From contig NZ_PGUZ01000028.1 of assembly GCF_002860165.1 (NCBI RefSeq), forward strand, positions 17,264-81,263: a stretch of DNA of 64,000 bases. The letters run 5' to 3'. This stretch comes from Bacillus sp. V3-13. GTDB lineage: Bacteria; Bacillota; Bacilli; Bacillales; Cytobacillaceae. Positions 8,690-17,009 of this stretch are shown here, one piece after another. Made by a program: the position numbers and the translations under genes. Each line of letters starts with the position of its first letter. The stretch's first letter is position 1. The notes beneath the pieces were generated by a model, which worked only from the letters and a program-made list of their open reading frames with translations, searched no databases and was not told where the DNA came from.

Positions 8690-9591
8690 GAATTAACCTC
8701 CTTCATTTCTTCGGTCAGTTGCTCAAATGCTTCATCCAGTCGGCCACGGTGTATTTCGATATCCCTTACCTTTAAATCGTTCTCAAATAGTGCGGCTAGA
8801 ACGCGATCCGTATTATTTGCCACAACAAAAACCCTCGCATTCTGACGGTAAATGTTTGTAACGTCCGGTAACTGGTGCAATTTCTCAAGAGACAGCTTCG
8901 TTTCCGCTTTGAAAGACACGGACTGTTTTGTCAGCCTCTCCTTAATTTCTGCTTGAGTTCCATCTGCAGCGATGGCTCCTTTATGGAATAAGATAATCCG
9001 CTCCGCAGCATCTTCCGCTTCCTGCAAATAGTGCGTCGTAAAGATAATGGTTTTGCCGCGTTCTTTCAGTAGTTTGACTGTATTCCAAAACAGCTTTCTC
9101 GACATGGTGTCCATTCCAACAGTCGGTTCATCAAAGAACAGCAGATCGGGATCCCCGGCAAGTGCCAGTGCAAAACTCAGCCTTCTTTTTTGCCCGCCTG
9201 AAAGCTTTTCAGCTCTCATATTCAGTTCCTGATCGCTTAGTCCTGTTAGCTCTGTCAATTCTTGTTGAGTAAGCGGGTGAAGATAATAGCTGCGGAATAA
9301 GCTAATCACTTCACGGACTTTTAAAGCATCAATGACACTGACTTCCTGAAGCATCGCGCCAATTCTTTCCCTCACTTTTTTATCCCTTGGATTACTTCCG
9401 AACAGTTCGGCCTTGCCGCTTGAAGGTTCCAGCAGCCCAAGCATCATTGAAATTGCCGTTGTCTTCCCTGCCCCATTTGGACCGAGAATCGCAACCACCT
9501 CACCCTTATTAATGGAAAAAGTCACATCATCTACTGCTTTTTTATCTTTAAATGTTTTTGTCACATTCGTTAAAGAAACGATTGTTTTCAT
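8686..9591 (-). CDS. yvfR: ABC transporter ATP-binding protein (YvfR-like)
   Basis: A 301-residue cytosolic ATPase: Walker A GPNGAGKTT, Q-loop near LQEV, signature LSGGQKRR, Walker B LLFFDEP and switch His in FTTHYL. The last 80 residues form the extra C-terminal domain seen in DrrA-type drug exporters. It is first in the four-gene operon, with a strong GGAGGTGGGGGA site. The 264 nt between it and the divergent Nudix gene must hold promoters for both. Confidence 0.9.
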   Translation of the reverse strand: MKTIVSLTNVTKTFKDKKAVDDVTFSINKGEVVAILGPNGAGKTTAISMMLGLLEPSSGKAELFGSNPRDKKVRERIGAMLQEVSVIDALKVREVISLFRSYYLHPLTQQELTELTGLSDQELNMRAEKLSGGQKRRLSFALALAGDPDLLFFDEPTVGMDTMSRKLFWNTVKLLKERGKTIIFTTHYLQEAEDAAERIILFHKGAIAADGTQAEIKERLTKQSVSFKAETKLSLEKLHQLPDVTNIYRQNARVFVVANNTDRVLAALFENDLKVRDIEIHRGRLDEAFEQLTEEMKEVNS

Positions 9592-9855
9592 TCCCCCACC
9601 TCCACATTTGTTAACTAAATTGTAGTCTGTAAAGAGGTGCTAGATTAGTGAATTCTGTCAGGAAAACAACATGACATTTGTCATGAAAATAAAAAAACAC
9701 AGCCCAACAAGACTGTGGAGAGTTTACATGATTATGCTCTTTTTTCAGCAACAATAAACCGGTGTGAAGCAACCTCAATATAACCTATTCAAGCCATTTT
9801 TTCACAATTTTGATATGATTAAATTATCTTTTAATAGACGAGGGCGGGAACACAA

Positions 9856-10323
9856 GTGAACTGGAAAGAAATCGAACATCAAATGTACACATTATGTATG
9901 ATGGTGAAAGGTGATAAGGTGCTGTTAATCAAAAGGCTGGAAGAGCGCGGATATCCTGGATTTGTTGCACCCGGAGGCAAAGTTGACTATCCGGAAAGCT
10001 TATCTGCAGCGGCGATACGCGAGGTTAAGGAAGAAACAGGTTTAACTGTTCGAAATATTACTTATAAAGGCCTCGATGAATATGTCAACCCCCAGGAAAA
10101 TATCCGCCATATGGTTTTTAATTATTTGGCAGACGACGTTGAAGGAGAACTTCTCGATCATCCTCCTGAAGGAGAATTATATTGGTTTCATAGAGAAGAA
10201 GCCTTGCAGCTGCCGATGCAGAGCTGGTTTCGCCGGAAATTCCCGTTATTTTTTGAGAAAGGGACATTTGAAATCCATACGGTCTGGGATGCGCAAAACA
10301 ATCGAGAGGCGAGTATTTTATAA
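9856..10323 (+). CDS. Nudix hydrolase (MutT-like)
   Basis: A 155-residue Nudix protein. The Nudix box fits G-x5-E-x7-REVKEETG exactly, starting at GGKVDYPE around residues 42-43, and provides the divalent-metal site for pyrophosphate bond hydrolysis. Family members clear 8-oxo-dGTP or other nucleoside diphosphate derivatives; the substrate cannot be read from sequence. GTG is the start codon, preceded by GAGGGCGGG. Just after the stop lies a copy of the 3' end of an SMR gene. Confidence 0.88.
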   Translation: MNWKEIEHQMYTLCMMVKGDKVLLIKRLEERGYPGFVAPGGKVDYPESLSAAAIREVKEETGLTVRNITYKGLDEYVNPQENIRHMVFNYLADDVEGELLDHPPEGELYWFHREEALQLPMQSWFRRKFPLFFEKGTFEIHTVWDAQNNREASIL

Positions 10324-10332
10324 AAAAAATTT

Positions 10333-10440
10333 AGGAGAGGTCATCCCTCTCCCGAAACTGCTTTTAAGCCTATAACACTTATGATAATCATGCCGATGAA
10401 AAGAATTCGCCGCCAGCTACTGGACTCCCACTAAAATAAC
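10333..10440 (-). pseudogene. Truncated copy of the 3' end of an SMR transporter gene
   Basis: This 108-bp segment is about 90% identical to 13181..13288, the last codons and terminator of the SMR gene there. On the minus strand it still encodes the end W-R-R-I-L-F-I-G-M-I-I and L-K-A-V-S-G-E-G-stop, but an in-frame stop precedes the fragment and the rest of the gene is absent. The two copies lie in direct orientation and bracket 2.7 kb of AT-rich DNA. Confidence 0.85.
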
Positions 10441-11263
10441 CTCTGTCCTTCTAATGTTCTTTTCCAGTCCAAGTTTAGTCCGTCCACTTCTTTATCAGCC
10501 ATGAGTTCACATTGCTTGCTAATTCTTCCTTGGTTTACACTTTTTAAAATTTTTCCATTTGCTTTAGCTGAATCGATTCCATGCTCCTCTCTCCCCTAGG
10601 TTGAAGTTCAAAACAGAGAAAGTTCGACTGTGACTACTAAAAATAAGAGTGCTTGTATGCTTGTGTACCTTTGTGCCTTTGTACCTGTCTTCATTTTTTA
10701 AATAGTTCATTCCATAAAACACAAAAAATCCGAGCTATTGCACATTGAACACAGGTGAGGCATTTGAACCTAACTTTTTTTAAAAGGCTACCCCATACCT
10801 ATTGTTATCACAAAAAGCAAAATATTATATAGGTTTTATAAAATAATTCCCGAAATATTCTAAATTTTTTTTATAATTATTTTATGATTGAACGTAATCT
10901 TTTTTCTTGTTTACGTTTTTCGCTATTATTGTTAACAAATTTTCAAAATGTACAGGATTTCATTTTAGGATAAGTAAAATTGCAACCATTGCCTACTTTT
11001 ACTCTCTTGGTATTGGTCTTTCACGTTCAGCCATATAAAAATGGAAAATAACTAGTAAATTTAAGTCGTAATACCTATTTTTCTATTTTATTTAATTGGT
11101 ATAATTTATTTAATAGATAACTACCAGAAAATTTCCATCTAGAGTCTTCTTATCTATATGTTATAAGAAAGACCAAAAGCCGGAAGGTGTTATCGATGTA
11201 GACTCAAGAGAATTTCGTGTCAGGAAAAATTACTATATAAAAAAATTTAGGGAGGGTGTGAAA
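10441..11263. other. AT-rich region without a recognisable gene
   Basis: The stretch is strongly AT-rich with several short runs of A and T and stops in all frames. Only the ribosome binding site GGGAGGGTGTG just before 11264 is recognised. A long 5' regulatory region or decayed DNA would both fit. Confidence 0.5.
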
Positions 11264-11866
11264 ATGAGAAAGATATTATTTTCCTTGATTGCATTTTCGT
11301 TTTTTTCCACGCTATCACTAGTTCCTGTAAGCGCAGAAGAAACAGAAGCGTTCAACACTAAAATCGATAGACTGTCTACAGATACTTACATTGACAAAGA
11401 AGGGGATAAGGTATTAGAAAAGGTTTATTATAATAGTGAGGGTGATATAGTTGAAGTTTCAGTAGAAAAAGGAGAATATGCATATCCTGTGAGCAGAGGT
11501 ATCTCCACTCAAGCGACTGGACCTTACTGGGCACACTCTCGAAGTACAGTTACGTCAAGAATAGAGGCTGGTTGGTATCAGCTCAGAATTTATGGTAATG
11601 GATTCTCAGATTCTTATACCAATAGCAGTAAAACTACAAAGAAAGCACTTAGTAGAATTAGTGTAAATACTAGCCTTATAATGAATGGGTCTGTAGAAGG
11701 TCAGAATTCCGACAGCAGAACAAATTCTTCTTTTGCAAATGCAAGTGCTGCACAACGAAGTTTTATGGTTCCTGACAGTCCACAATATTCTCGGAGTAGT
11801 CACGCTTATCATAATACTGGAACAAACAGTGTATACCACAGCACAGAAGCTAAACGAGGTTTTTAA
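11264..11866 (+). CDS. Secreted protein of unknown function
   Basis: A 200-residue exported protein. Residues 1-24 form a Sec signal peptide (two basic residues, a hydrophobic core, and V-S-A as a likely signal peptidase I site). The mature part has a charged N-terminal section and a Ser/Thr/Asn/Tyr-rich C-terminal half containing PYWAHSRSTVTSRIEAGWYQ. ATG 11264 is preferred over GTG 11258 because GGAGG lies 8 nt before it. I do not recognise the family. It sits in an AT-rich insertion just before a lipoprotein gene; a secreted effector with its partner is possible, but nothing in the sequence proves it. Confidence 0.7.
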   Translation: MRKILFSLIAFSFFSTLSLVPVSAEETEAFNTKIDRLSTDTYIDKEGDKVLEKVYYNSEGDIVEVSVEKGEYAYPVSRGISTQATGPYWAHSRSTVTSRIEAGWYQLRIYGNGFSDSYTNSSKTTKKALSRISVNTSLIMNGSVEGQNSDSRTNSSFANASAAQRSFMVPDSPQYSRSSHAYHNTGTNSVYHSTEAKRGF

Positions 11867-12005
11867 ATTACACAAGAAATACATTGACTTGCATAAGGAC
11901 AAGTTGTTGACATCAATTGTTTACTAATATGATAGTTTTCAAATAATAAGACACTAAGTGTAAAAAAAAGCCATCGCATAACTAAATATTATCAAAATTT
12001 ATTGA

Positions 12006-12040
12006 GAATGAAAGCCTTTTTTAAAGGCTTTCATTCTTTA
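12006..12040 (+). terminator. Strong terminator between the secreted protein and lipoprotein genes
   Basis: GAATGAAAGCCTTT pairs perfectly over 14 bp with AAAGGCTTTCATTC around a TTT loop, then TTTA. It should end transcription from 11264 and limits read-through into the lipoprotein gene. Confidence 0.75.
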
Positions 12041-12053
12041 AGAGGTGTTGATT

Positions 12054-12995
12054 TTGAATAAACTAATCATATTACTTATTGTCACATTCTTCTTAATATT
12101 AAGCGGATGTTTGAAAGAAGAATCAACCAGTGACAGGCATGACACTTATAAGTCTCACGAACAACCTATTGCTGAATTTGAAGAAGTTTATACACTGGGT
12201 CTGTATAACGAAGATGAATTTGAACATGAACGTACTTTTAAAATTAACAATGAATCATTTAAAAGAAGTGTCGTATTAGGAAATAAAACAGCAAAGGAGG
12301 GGTCATTTATTCTTTTAATTTTTAATCATGGTGAGCAAATAGATTTTAAGGTAGGGGATAGCCAAATCTCTGACAGTTATAATTTCGAAATAGGGTCAGG
12401 GGAATACATGGATCTAGAAGTTTCATTACTCGACCTTAAAGAAGGCTTTCACTCTATTACATACATTCTTCTAAAAGACCCTAAAAAGTTTCCAGACGAT
12501 TATGAAACTTCTATGGAACTATCCGATTTGTATTCTATTAGGGTAAATTTATTAAAAAATATTGATAATATACCTACCGAAAGACCTGACTTATTCACAG
12601 AAGCGATAAAAAGCGAAAATAGAAGAGTTCATGGAGCTTTGTTAAGTAAAAGAGAAAATTTATACCAAGCTTTATATAAGAAAGTTATGGGTGAAAAAGA
12701 TATTCCATACACTTTATTTTATGGGAATTCAAATTCTGAATCATTAGATTTATATCTTGTTGGTTTAGTAAATTTCAAGCAAACTCCACTTGGAAACAAA
12801 ACGTATATTTACGACAAGCTAGAACCTAATGAGGAAAAATCAATTCCTTTAGAATTTAATACTCCACTAGAAGAAAAAAATAATTCTTTTCAAGTTTTAA
12901 TGATTCCAACTCCTTTCGAAACTTTATCTCGAGAAGAACCTTTTCTTGTTCAAGATCCTTTAGCAAGCAATAGAGTGCTGCTTCTTGAGAAATAG
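12054..12995 (+). CDS. Putative lipoprotein of unknown function
   Basis: A 313-residue protein with a lipoprotein signal: after M-N-K and a hydrophobic stretch comes lipobox L-S-G-C at about residue 19. TTG at 12054 is the best start, 6 nt after AAGAGGTG; GTG and TTG codons further upstream overlap that site. The mature part is acidic and repetitive in hydrophobic-polar pattern, suggesting a beta-rich extracytoplasmic fold. No family recognised. Codon use is AT-rich like the neighbouring secreted protein, and unlike the flanking Nudix and SMR genes. Confidence 0.7.
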   Translation: MNKLIILLIVTFFLILSGCLKEESTSDRHDTYKSHEQPIAEFEEVYTLGLYNEDEFEHERTFKINNESFKRSVVLGNKTAKEGSFILLIFNHGEQIDFKVGDSQISDSYNFEIGSGEYMDLEVSLLDLKEGFHSITYILLKDPKKFPDDYETSMELSDLYSIRVNLLKNIDNIPTERPDLFTEAIKSENRRVHGALLSKRENLYQALYKKVMGEKDIPYTLFYGNSNSESLDLYLVGLVNFKQTPLGNKTYIYDKLEPNEEKSIPLEFNTPLEEKNNSFQVLMIPTPFETLSREEPFLVQDPLASNRVLLLEK

Positions 12996-13180
12996 TGATT
13001 GGCCATGTTAACTTCGAATAAATTCACATCTATTAAGGTGTCAGAAGGGACTCCATGTGTGCATTGGTTGGTACAGTTCCTAATGGAAAACAAGTTAAAA
13101 AAGCATGCCTATTGAAACTTAATATAGTCCGGGATATTACACATAAAATAGGACCTTGAAGTGCTCATAAACAAAATATA

Positions 13181-13197
13181 AGGAGAGGTCATCCCTC
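13181..13197 (-). terminator. Terminator of the SMR operon
   Basis: On the minus strand GGAGAGG and CCTCTCC form a 7-bp stem whose loop contains the TGA stop of the SMR gene; an AT-rich tail follows. The same hairpin is kept in the partial copy at 10333. Confidence 0.6.
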
Positions 13198-13512
13198 TCC
13201 CGAAACTGCTTTTAAGCCTATAACACTTACGATAATCATGCCGATAAAAAGAATACGCCGCCAATTCCTGGACTCTCCGAAAAATAACATCCCAAGCAAC
13301 ACACTGCCGGCAGCGCCAATACCTGTCCAGACGCCATAAGCCGTTCCGATCGGAAGCTCAAGCAATGCCTTTGATAATAAATAAAAGCTTGCAAAACCTG
13401 AGATCCCGCAAAGAATGCTATATTTGGTGCGGGTAAATCCATCAGAAAGCTTCATAAAGATGACGAAGCCTACTTCACCCAGTCCAGCAAACAACAAATA
13501 GATCCACGACAT
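13189..13512 (-). CDS. yvdR: SMR efflux subunit, YvdR/SugE-like
   Basis: A 107-residue four-helix small multidrug resistance protein. The membrane-embedded carboxylate is Glu13 (LFAGLGEVGF), and the helix 3 motif PIGTAYGVWTGIGA is diagnostic. LSDGFTR after helix 1 resembles the SugE/Gdx subgroup, which exports guanidinium. Its gene overlaps the partner SMR gene by one nucleotide (TAATG), so it probably works as a heterodimer with it. Gene order TetR, SMR, SMR matches B. subtilis yvdT-yvdS-yvdR. Confidence 0.85.
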   Translation of the reverse strand: MSWIYLLFAGLGEVGFVIFMKLSDGFTRTKYSILCGISGFASFYLLSKALLELPIGTAYGVWTGIGAAGSVLLGMLFFGESRNWRRILFIGMIIVSVIGLKAVSGEG

Positions 13513-13859
13513 TATGAAACCCCCTCTGCTCTCTCATCTTTATCGTTCGAAGAAAGCTTCAAGCCGATAATTCCTCCAAGCAATAAGGAAATAAACATAA
13601 CCTTCAGCCAGCCGGCCGGTTCACCCAAAAATACCATGCCAATCAGCGCTGTACCGGCCGCACCGATCCCTGTAAACACCGCATATGCCGTTCCAATCGG
13701 AATGGTTTTCATCGCTTTTGCGAATAAAATGAAGCTGACGATAATTAACATGATTGTCATAACGGTTGGAACCGGTTCGGTAAAACCCTTTGAGTATTTT
13801 AACCCGAACGCCCAGCCAATTTCGCTAAGTCCGGCGAGCAGTAAATAAAACCAAGCCAT
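13512..13859 (-). CDS. yvdS: SMR efflux subunit, YvdS/SugE-like
   Basis: A 115-residue four-helix SMR protein with Glu13 in LLAGLSEIGWAFGLKYSKGF, strongly like SugE/Gdx proteins (Trp and the LKYS-GF segment). Helix 3 carries PIGTAYAVFTGIGAAG. The 10-residue charged tail is longer than in the partner, as is common in paired SMR proteins. It lies 21 nt after the TetR gene and is co-transcribed with it. No ykkC guanidine riboswitch is visible upstream, so control probably comes from the TetR protein. Confidence 0.85.
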   Translation of the reverse strand: MAWFYLLLAGLSEIGWAFGLKYSKGFTEPVPTVMTIMLIIVSFILFAKAMKTIPIGTAYAVFTGIGAAGTALIGMVFLGEPAGWLKVMFISLLLGGIIGLKLSSNDKDERAEGVS

Positions 13860-13880
13860 GATGTGATTCCTCTCTTGTCG

Positions 13881-14468
13881 TCAGGAATTTTTATGTTGCA
13901 GTATTCCATGCCAGAAAATCGTCCAAATCGAGTTTCTCCGTTTTTCATATTCATCCTGATCGTAATAATGGGATTCCATTAACAATCCATCAAGCATGCA
14001 ATAAAACGTTGCGACCAAATCCTCCGCTTTCAGTGGGACAATTTCGCCTGCATTGATCGCTTTTGCAAAAAAATCTTTCAGCTGTTCACTCGCCCTATTT
14101 TCAAAACCGGCAAACTCCTCTCTCATTTTTTCTTTAAGATGATTGGGAGGAAGCAGGACGGCTCTTTTGAAAAACAGCTTTTCTTCTTTATGATCGTTAA
14201 GATTTGTCAATTCATGAAAGATCGTTCTTAGTATTTCCTCGGTTCGTTTATCTTTCTCTTCCGTTAAAACCTTTTCAATCGTCCGCATTTCACTGGACGC
14301 ATGCTCGCGGTAAATGGTTAAGAACAAGTCTTCCTTTGAAGGAAAATGAGCATAAATAGACGGTGTCTTAATCCCAACCATTCTTGCTATTTCTGATAAA
14401 GCAGTACCCTCATATCCCTTTTCAGCAAACAATTGCAAGGCAGCCGCCTTTAGTTTGTTAGAAGTCAT
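13881..14468 (-). CDS. yvdT: TetR-family repressor (YvdT-like)
   Basis: A 195-residue TetR regulator. The N-terminal HTH (residues 5-50) reads ALQLFAEKGYEGTALSEIARMVGIKTPSIYAHFPSKEDLF with the segments split as usual; the remainder is the helical ligand-binding and dimerisation domain. As first gene of a TetR-SMR-SMR operon it most likely represses its own operon and releases on binding the exported compound. A perfect inverted repeat (CTAAT-GATA-ATTAG) lies 13 nt upstream of its start. Confidence 0.88.
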   Translation of the reverse strand: MTSNKLKAAALQLFAEKGYEGTALSEIARMVGIKTPSIYAHFPSKEDLFLTIYREHASSEMRTIEKVLTEEKDKRTEEILRTIFHELTNLNDHKEEKLFFKRAVLLPPNHLKEKMREEFAGFENRASEQLKDFFAKAINAGEIVPLKAEDLVATFYCMLDGLLMESHYYDQDEYEKRRNSIWTIFWHGILQHKNS

Positions 14469-14480
14469 TGTTCCACCTTC

Positions 14481-14494
14481 CTAATTATCATTAG
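14481..14494 (-). promoter_or_regulatory. Candidate TetR operator
   Basis: CTAATTATCATTAG is a perfect 5-4-5 inverted repeat between the tetR ribosome binding site and its upstream region, where an autoregulatory operator would block transcription. Assignment to YvdT is by position only. Confidence 0.5.
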
Positions 14495-14651
14495 TTAGAT
14501 TTTAACAACATCAAGTTTTCAAATCAACTGAAACAACTTTCCTAAGACTTATCGCTATCGAGTCATATTCACGAGGGATTGTGCAAAGCTTTTATTTCTA
14601 AAAATTCACAATACATACTATAATTTAGAAGTACAAACAGGGGGTGAAGGC

Positions 14652-15209
14652 ATGAAATCATACTTATATATAGGAAGGAAAGTATCGATTAGGGAGATTA
14701 CCGAAGAGGATATACCGGTGTTTTGGGAGTATATATATGGCACGGATAATCCTGAGTGGAAGAAATGGGATGCCCCCTATTTTCCGCTGGCACCGATGAG
14801 CCTTGAGGATTATCGCATCCACATGCGGATGGTTCTGGAGATAGATCCTTCGCCGAGAATGGCAATCGAAATTGATGGGAAGATTGCTGGCCAGGTTAGC
14901 TATTACTGGGAGGATAAGGACTCTCATTGGCTTGAAGCCGGGATTGTCGTTTACGATCCAAAGTATTGGAATGGCGGCTATGGAACGGAAGCGCTATCAA
15001 TATGGGTGGAGCATTTATTTCAAGTTTTGCCTCTCGTTCGTGTAGGAATTACAACCTGGTCCGGAAATAAACGAATGATGCGTACCGCCGAAAAAATCGG
15101 GATGAAGTTGGAAGGACGCATGCGAAAATGCCGGTTCTATAACGGGGAATACTATGACTCAATCAGGATGGGAATTTTACGGGAAGAATGGGAAATAAGA
15201 AAAGCGTAA
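14652..15209 (+). CDS. GNAT-family N-acetyltransferase
   Basis: A 185-residue GNAT enzyme of the RimJ/RimL-like Acetyltransf_3 group (YdaF/YoaA type). After an N-terminal strand (VSIREITEEDIPVFWEYIYG) the acetyl-CoA loop motif appears as YDPKYWNGGYGTEAL, followed by GNKRMMRTAEKIGMKLEGRMRK. The substrate is unknown. GGGGGTGAAGGC precedes the start. The last codons run into a structured repeat element that supplies the stop codon. Confidence 0.85.
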   Translation: MKSYLYIGRKVSIREITEEDIPVFWEYIYGTDNPEWKKWDAPYFPLAPMSLEDYRIHMRMVLEIDPSPRMAIEIDGKIAGQVSYYWEDKDSHWLEAGIVVYDPKYWNGGYGTEALSIWVEHLFQVLPLVRVGITTWSGNKRMMRTAEKIGMKLEGRMRKCRFYNGEYYDSIRMGILREEWEIRKA

Positions 15210-15455
15210 GCGCCTTGTCCAGCCCCGACAAGCGCTGGCCGACTAAGATCGCCACGTCCTGTGGCAACGTCGGCACTAGTACGTCCTGTACGTCGGACGG
15301 CCTGACGGTGAAGGCGTTCTTTGACTTCATTGGCAGGACCGAAGCGACTCGAGCTGTGAACATCATCGCTTGTGCCAAGCCATGATGTTCACAAGATACT
15401 CGAGGAAGCAAAGTCAGGGATGAAAACTGGCTAGGCGCTGGAGCTGGACATTGAA
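15190..15455. repeat. Structured intergenic repeat element with nested inverted repeats
   Basis: Ends are complementary (GCGCCTTGTCCAGC near the left, GCTGGAGCTGGACA near the right), an inner pair uses CTCGAG on both sides, and the centre is a long hairpin (TGTGAACATCAT with ATGATGTTCACA). GC-rich content differs from the surroundings. The design resembles multi-copy extragenic repeats of Bacillaceae, but copy number cannot be seen here. It overlaps the last codons of the acetyltransferase gene. Confidence 0.75.
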
Positions 15456-15508
15456 ACGCCCAACAATGATAAGAAAATTTTTATACTTCCCTTAGTTAAA
15501 ACAAGCAT

Positions 15509-15540
15509 AGCCAGCTTCTTTAGGAGCTGGCGTTTATTTG
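15509..15540 (+). terminator. Terminator-like hairpin
   Basis: GCCAGCT and AGCTGGC form a 7-bp stem followed by GTTTATTTG. It could end transcription from the acetyltransferase gene after the repeat element. Confidence 0.5.
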
Positions 15541-15674
15541 ATATATTCCTATTGTCGCAGATACATCCCGAAATTTGTGGAGGCTTAGATCCCGTTCCAG
15601 CTGTTGCGAAAATAAACTTTGTGCGAAGTGTCCCCTTCCAGTAAAACCTTAAAGCTGCTTTGTTCGAGCTTTTT

Positions 15675-16406
15675 TCATCCTCTCAGCTCTATCCTTGAGA
15701 ATAAACCATCAGCCTTCTGGCGCAGTTTCTCTTCTCCGTTCTTGGCATAAGCAATTAAGAAGCAGGTTGATGGCCCTGATGATTTTTCCAAATCGAGATC
15801 GTTTTCACACACATACTTTTCTGCATCTAAAAAATTACGCAGTTCGTATAAAATCCCCTTCGAGCCAACAGGGATTACCTCTATTACTTCGTCCTGTTCG
15901 GTAAGCCATTTAAACAATTGAAGCGGGGCAATGAGCTCCGGCTGCCCGACAACCTCATCCCCAACCAGCGGCTGGCCTATTACTGCAAACCCGATATCAT
16001 CCGAAAGCGAAAACTCCCGATCCGTTTTGTTAAGCATGCGCCCAATCACGATGATCCCCGTTGCAGATTGCAGAAGACTAAAATTGCTTTCTGTACTGCC
16101 GGAGATCGGAAGATGATCCAGTTCAAGCTCGCTTAGTCCTTGCCTAATACCGATGATCAGTTCATCCCAGGCGCTATCCCCACTAAAATTATGAATAATG
16201 ACTGCCAAAGGAGTACCGCCAGCCGCGATGCATTCCATCGCGGCAACGCGAAAACCATAATAGGAAACAATCCCGTAAGGCACCTGGACGATGTCATGCT
16301 CCTTTAAACCGATTCCGCCGCTGTTATCACTTGCGACCACAAGAGACTCCCTTTCATTAAAGGGTAAAATGAGCGCATCCCTCACAGCCAGCTTCCTTCC
16401 AGCCAT
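15675..16406 (-). CDS. PurM/AIR-synthase-like protein of the cobalamin operon (candidate alpha-ribazole kinase)
   Basis: A 243-residue protein with AIR synthase/ThiL-type features: an N-terminal LVVASDNSGGIG stretch like the SxDxxG metal-ATP segment and a central PISGSTESNF stretch. It is last in the B12 operon, 18 nt after the adenosyltransferase gene. From established work, some Firmicutes use a CblS alpha-ribazole kinase, which I recall as PurM-like, to activate salvaged alpha-ribazole when CobT is missing. Assigning this gene to that role is inference from fold and context. A start at 16406 after AAAGGGCGAGTGGC is chosen. Confidence 0.6.
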   Translation of the reverse strand: MAGRKLAVRDALILPFNERESLVVASDNSGGIGLKEHDIVQVPYGIVSYYGFRVAAMECIAAGGTPLAVIIHNFSGDSAWDELIIGIRQGLSELELDHLPISGSTESNFSLLQSATGIIVIGRMLNKTDREFSLSDDIGFAVIGQPLVGDEVVGQPELIAPLQLFKWLTEQDEVIEVIPVGSKGILYELRNFLDAEKYVCENDLDLEKSSGPSTCFLIAYAKNGEEKLRQKADGLFSRIELRG

Positions 16407-16424
16407 GCCACTCGCCCTTTCATG

Positions 16425-17009
16425 TCACTTCTCCTCTTTTCGCTTTCCCTCATGAAACACTTTTGCACTTCTGATATACTCAACATCGTTTACTCCGGAT
16501 CGATAGTTCACGACCCTTGCCAGTGCAAAAAAGTAGTCGGATAAACGATTCAAATATTGCAGGGTAACCGGCGGCATATTCTCATCGGTTTTTGCCAGTT
16601 TGACAACAAGGCGTTCGGCCCGTCGTGTGACAGTACGGGCAATATGAATCGATGCGGAGGCTTTCGTGCCGCCCGGCAAAATAAATCTTTCAACCTTTGG
16701 TGCTTCTGCAATAAACTCATCAATCTTTTTCTCGAGGTACGCAACGGTTTCTTCGGTAAGTTTTAGCTGCCTCGTTTTCGAGATGTTGGCGAGATCGCCG
16801 CCGCAATCAAACAGCTCATGCTGAATCTTTTCGAGATCGCCCAACACATCGCTGAACAGCTTCCGGTCCAATTCAGCCATGGCCTGGCCCACATAGCAGT
16901 TTACCTCATCGATAGTCCCGTAAGCCTCCACCCGTATATCATCTTTATCAACACGGCCACCGATTAAGCTCGTTTGTCCTTTATCCCCTGTGCGTGTATA
17001 AATTCTCAT
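16425..17009 (-). CDS. pduO: PduO-type ATP:cob(I)alamin adenosyltransferase
   Basis: A 194-residue enzyme that transfers adenosyl from ATP to cob(I)alamin to form AdoCbl. It begins with the typical RIYTRTGDKGQTSLIGG and has VEAYGTIDEVNCYVG, the FILPGG stretch and RRAERLV with NRLSDYFFALAR near the C-terminus, all characteristic of PduO/YvqK. ATG 17009 is preferred to ATG 17015 because GGGGG lies 7 nt before it. It overlaps the second CobU-like gene by 29 nt. It makes the coenzyme that the upstream riboswitch senses. Confidence 0.93.
   Translation of the reverse strand: MRIYTRTGDKGQTSLIGGRVDKDDIRVEAYGTIDEVNCYVGQAMAELDRKLFSDVLGDLEKIQHELFDCGGDLANISKTRQLKLTEETVAYLEKKIDEFIAEAPKVERFILPGGTKASASIHIARTVTRRAERLVVKLAKTDENMPPVTLQYLNRLSDYFFALARVVNYRSGVNDVEYIRSAKVFHEGKRKEEK

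Noticed and set aside
11606..11902. Minus-strand ORF opposite the secreted protein gene
   Set aside because: Shadow of the plus-strand gene, which has a signal peptide and a strong ribosome binding site.
13189..13859. ykkC/D-type guanidine riboswitch control of the SMR pair
   Set aside because: No guanidine riboswitch motif lies upstream; a TetR gene in the same operon is the visible regulator.
15163..15411. ORFs on both strands inside the structured repeat
   Set aside because: They arise from GC-rich inverted repeats and lack start signals or protein similarity.
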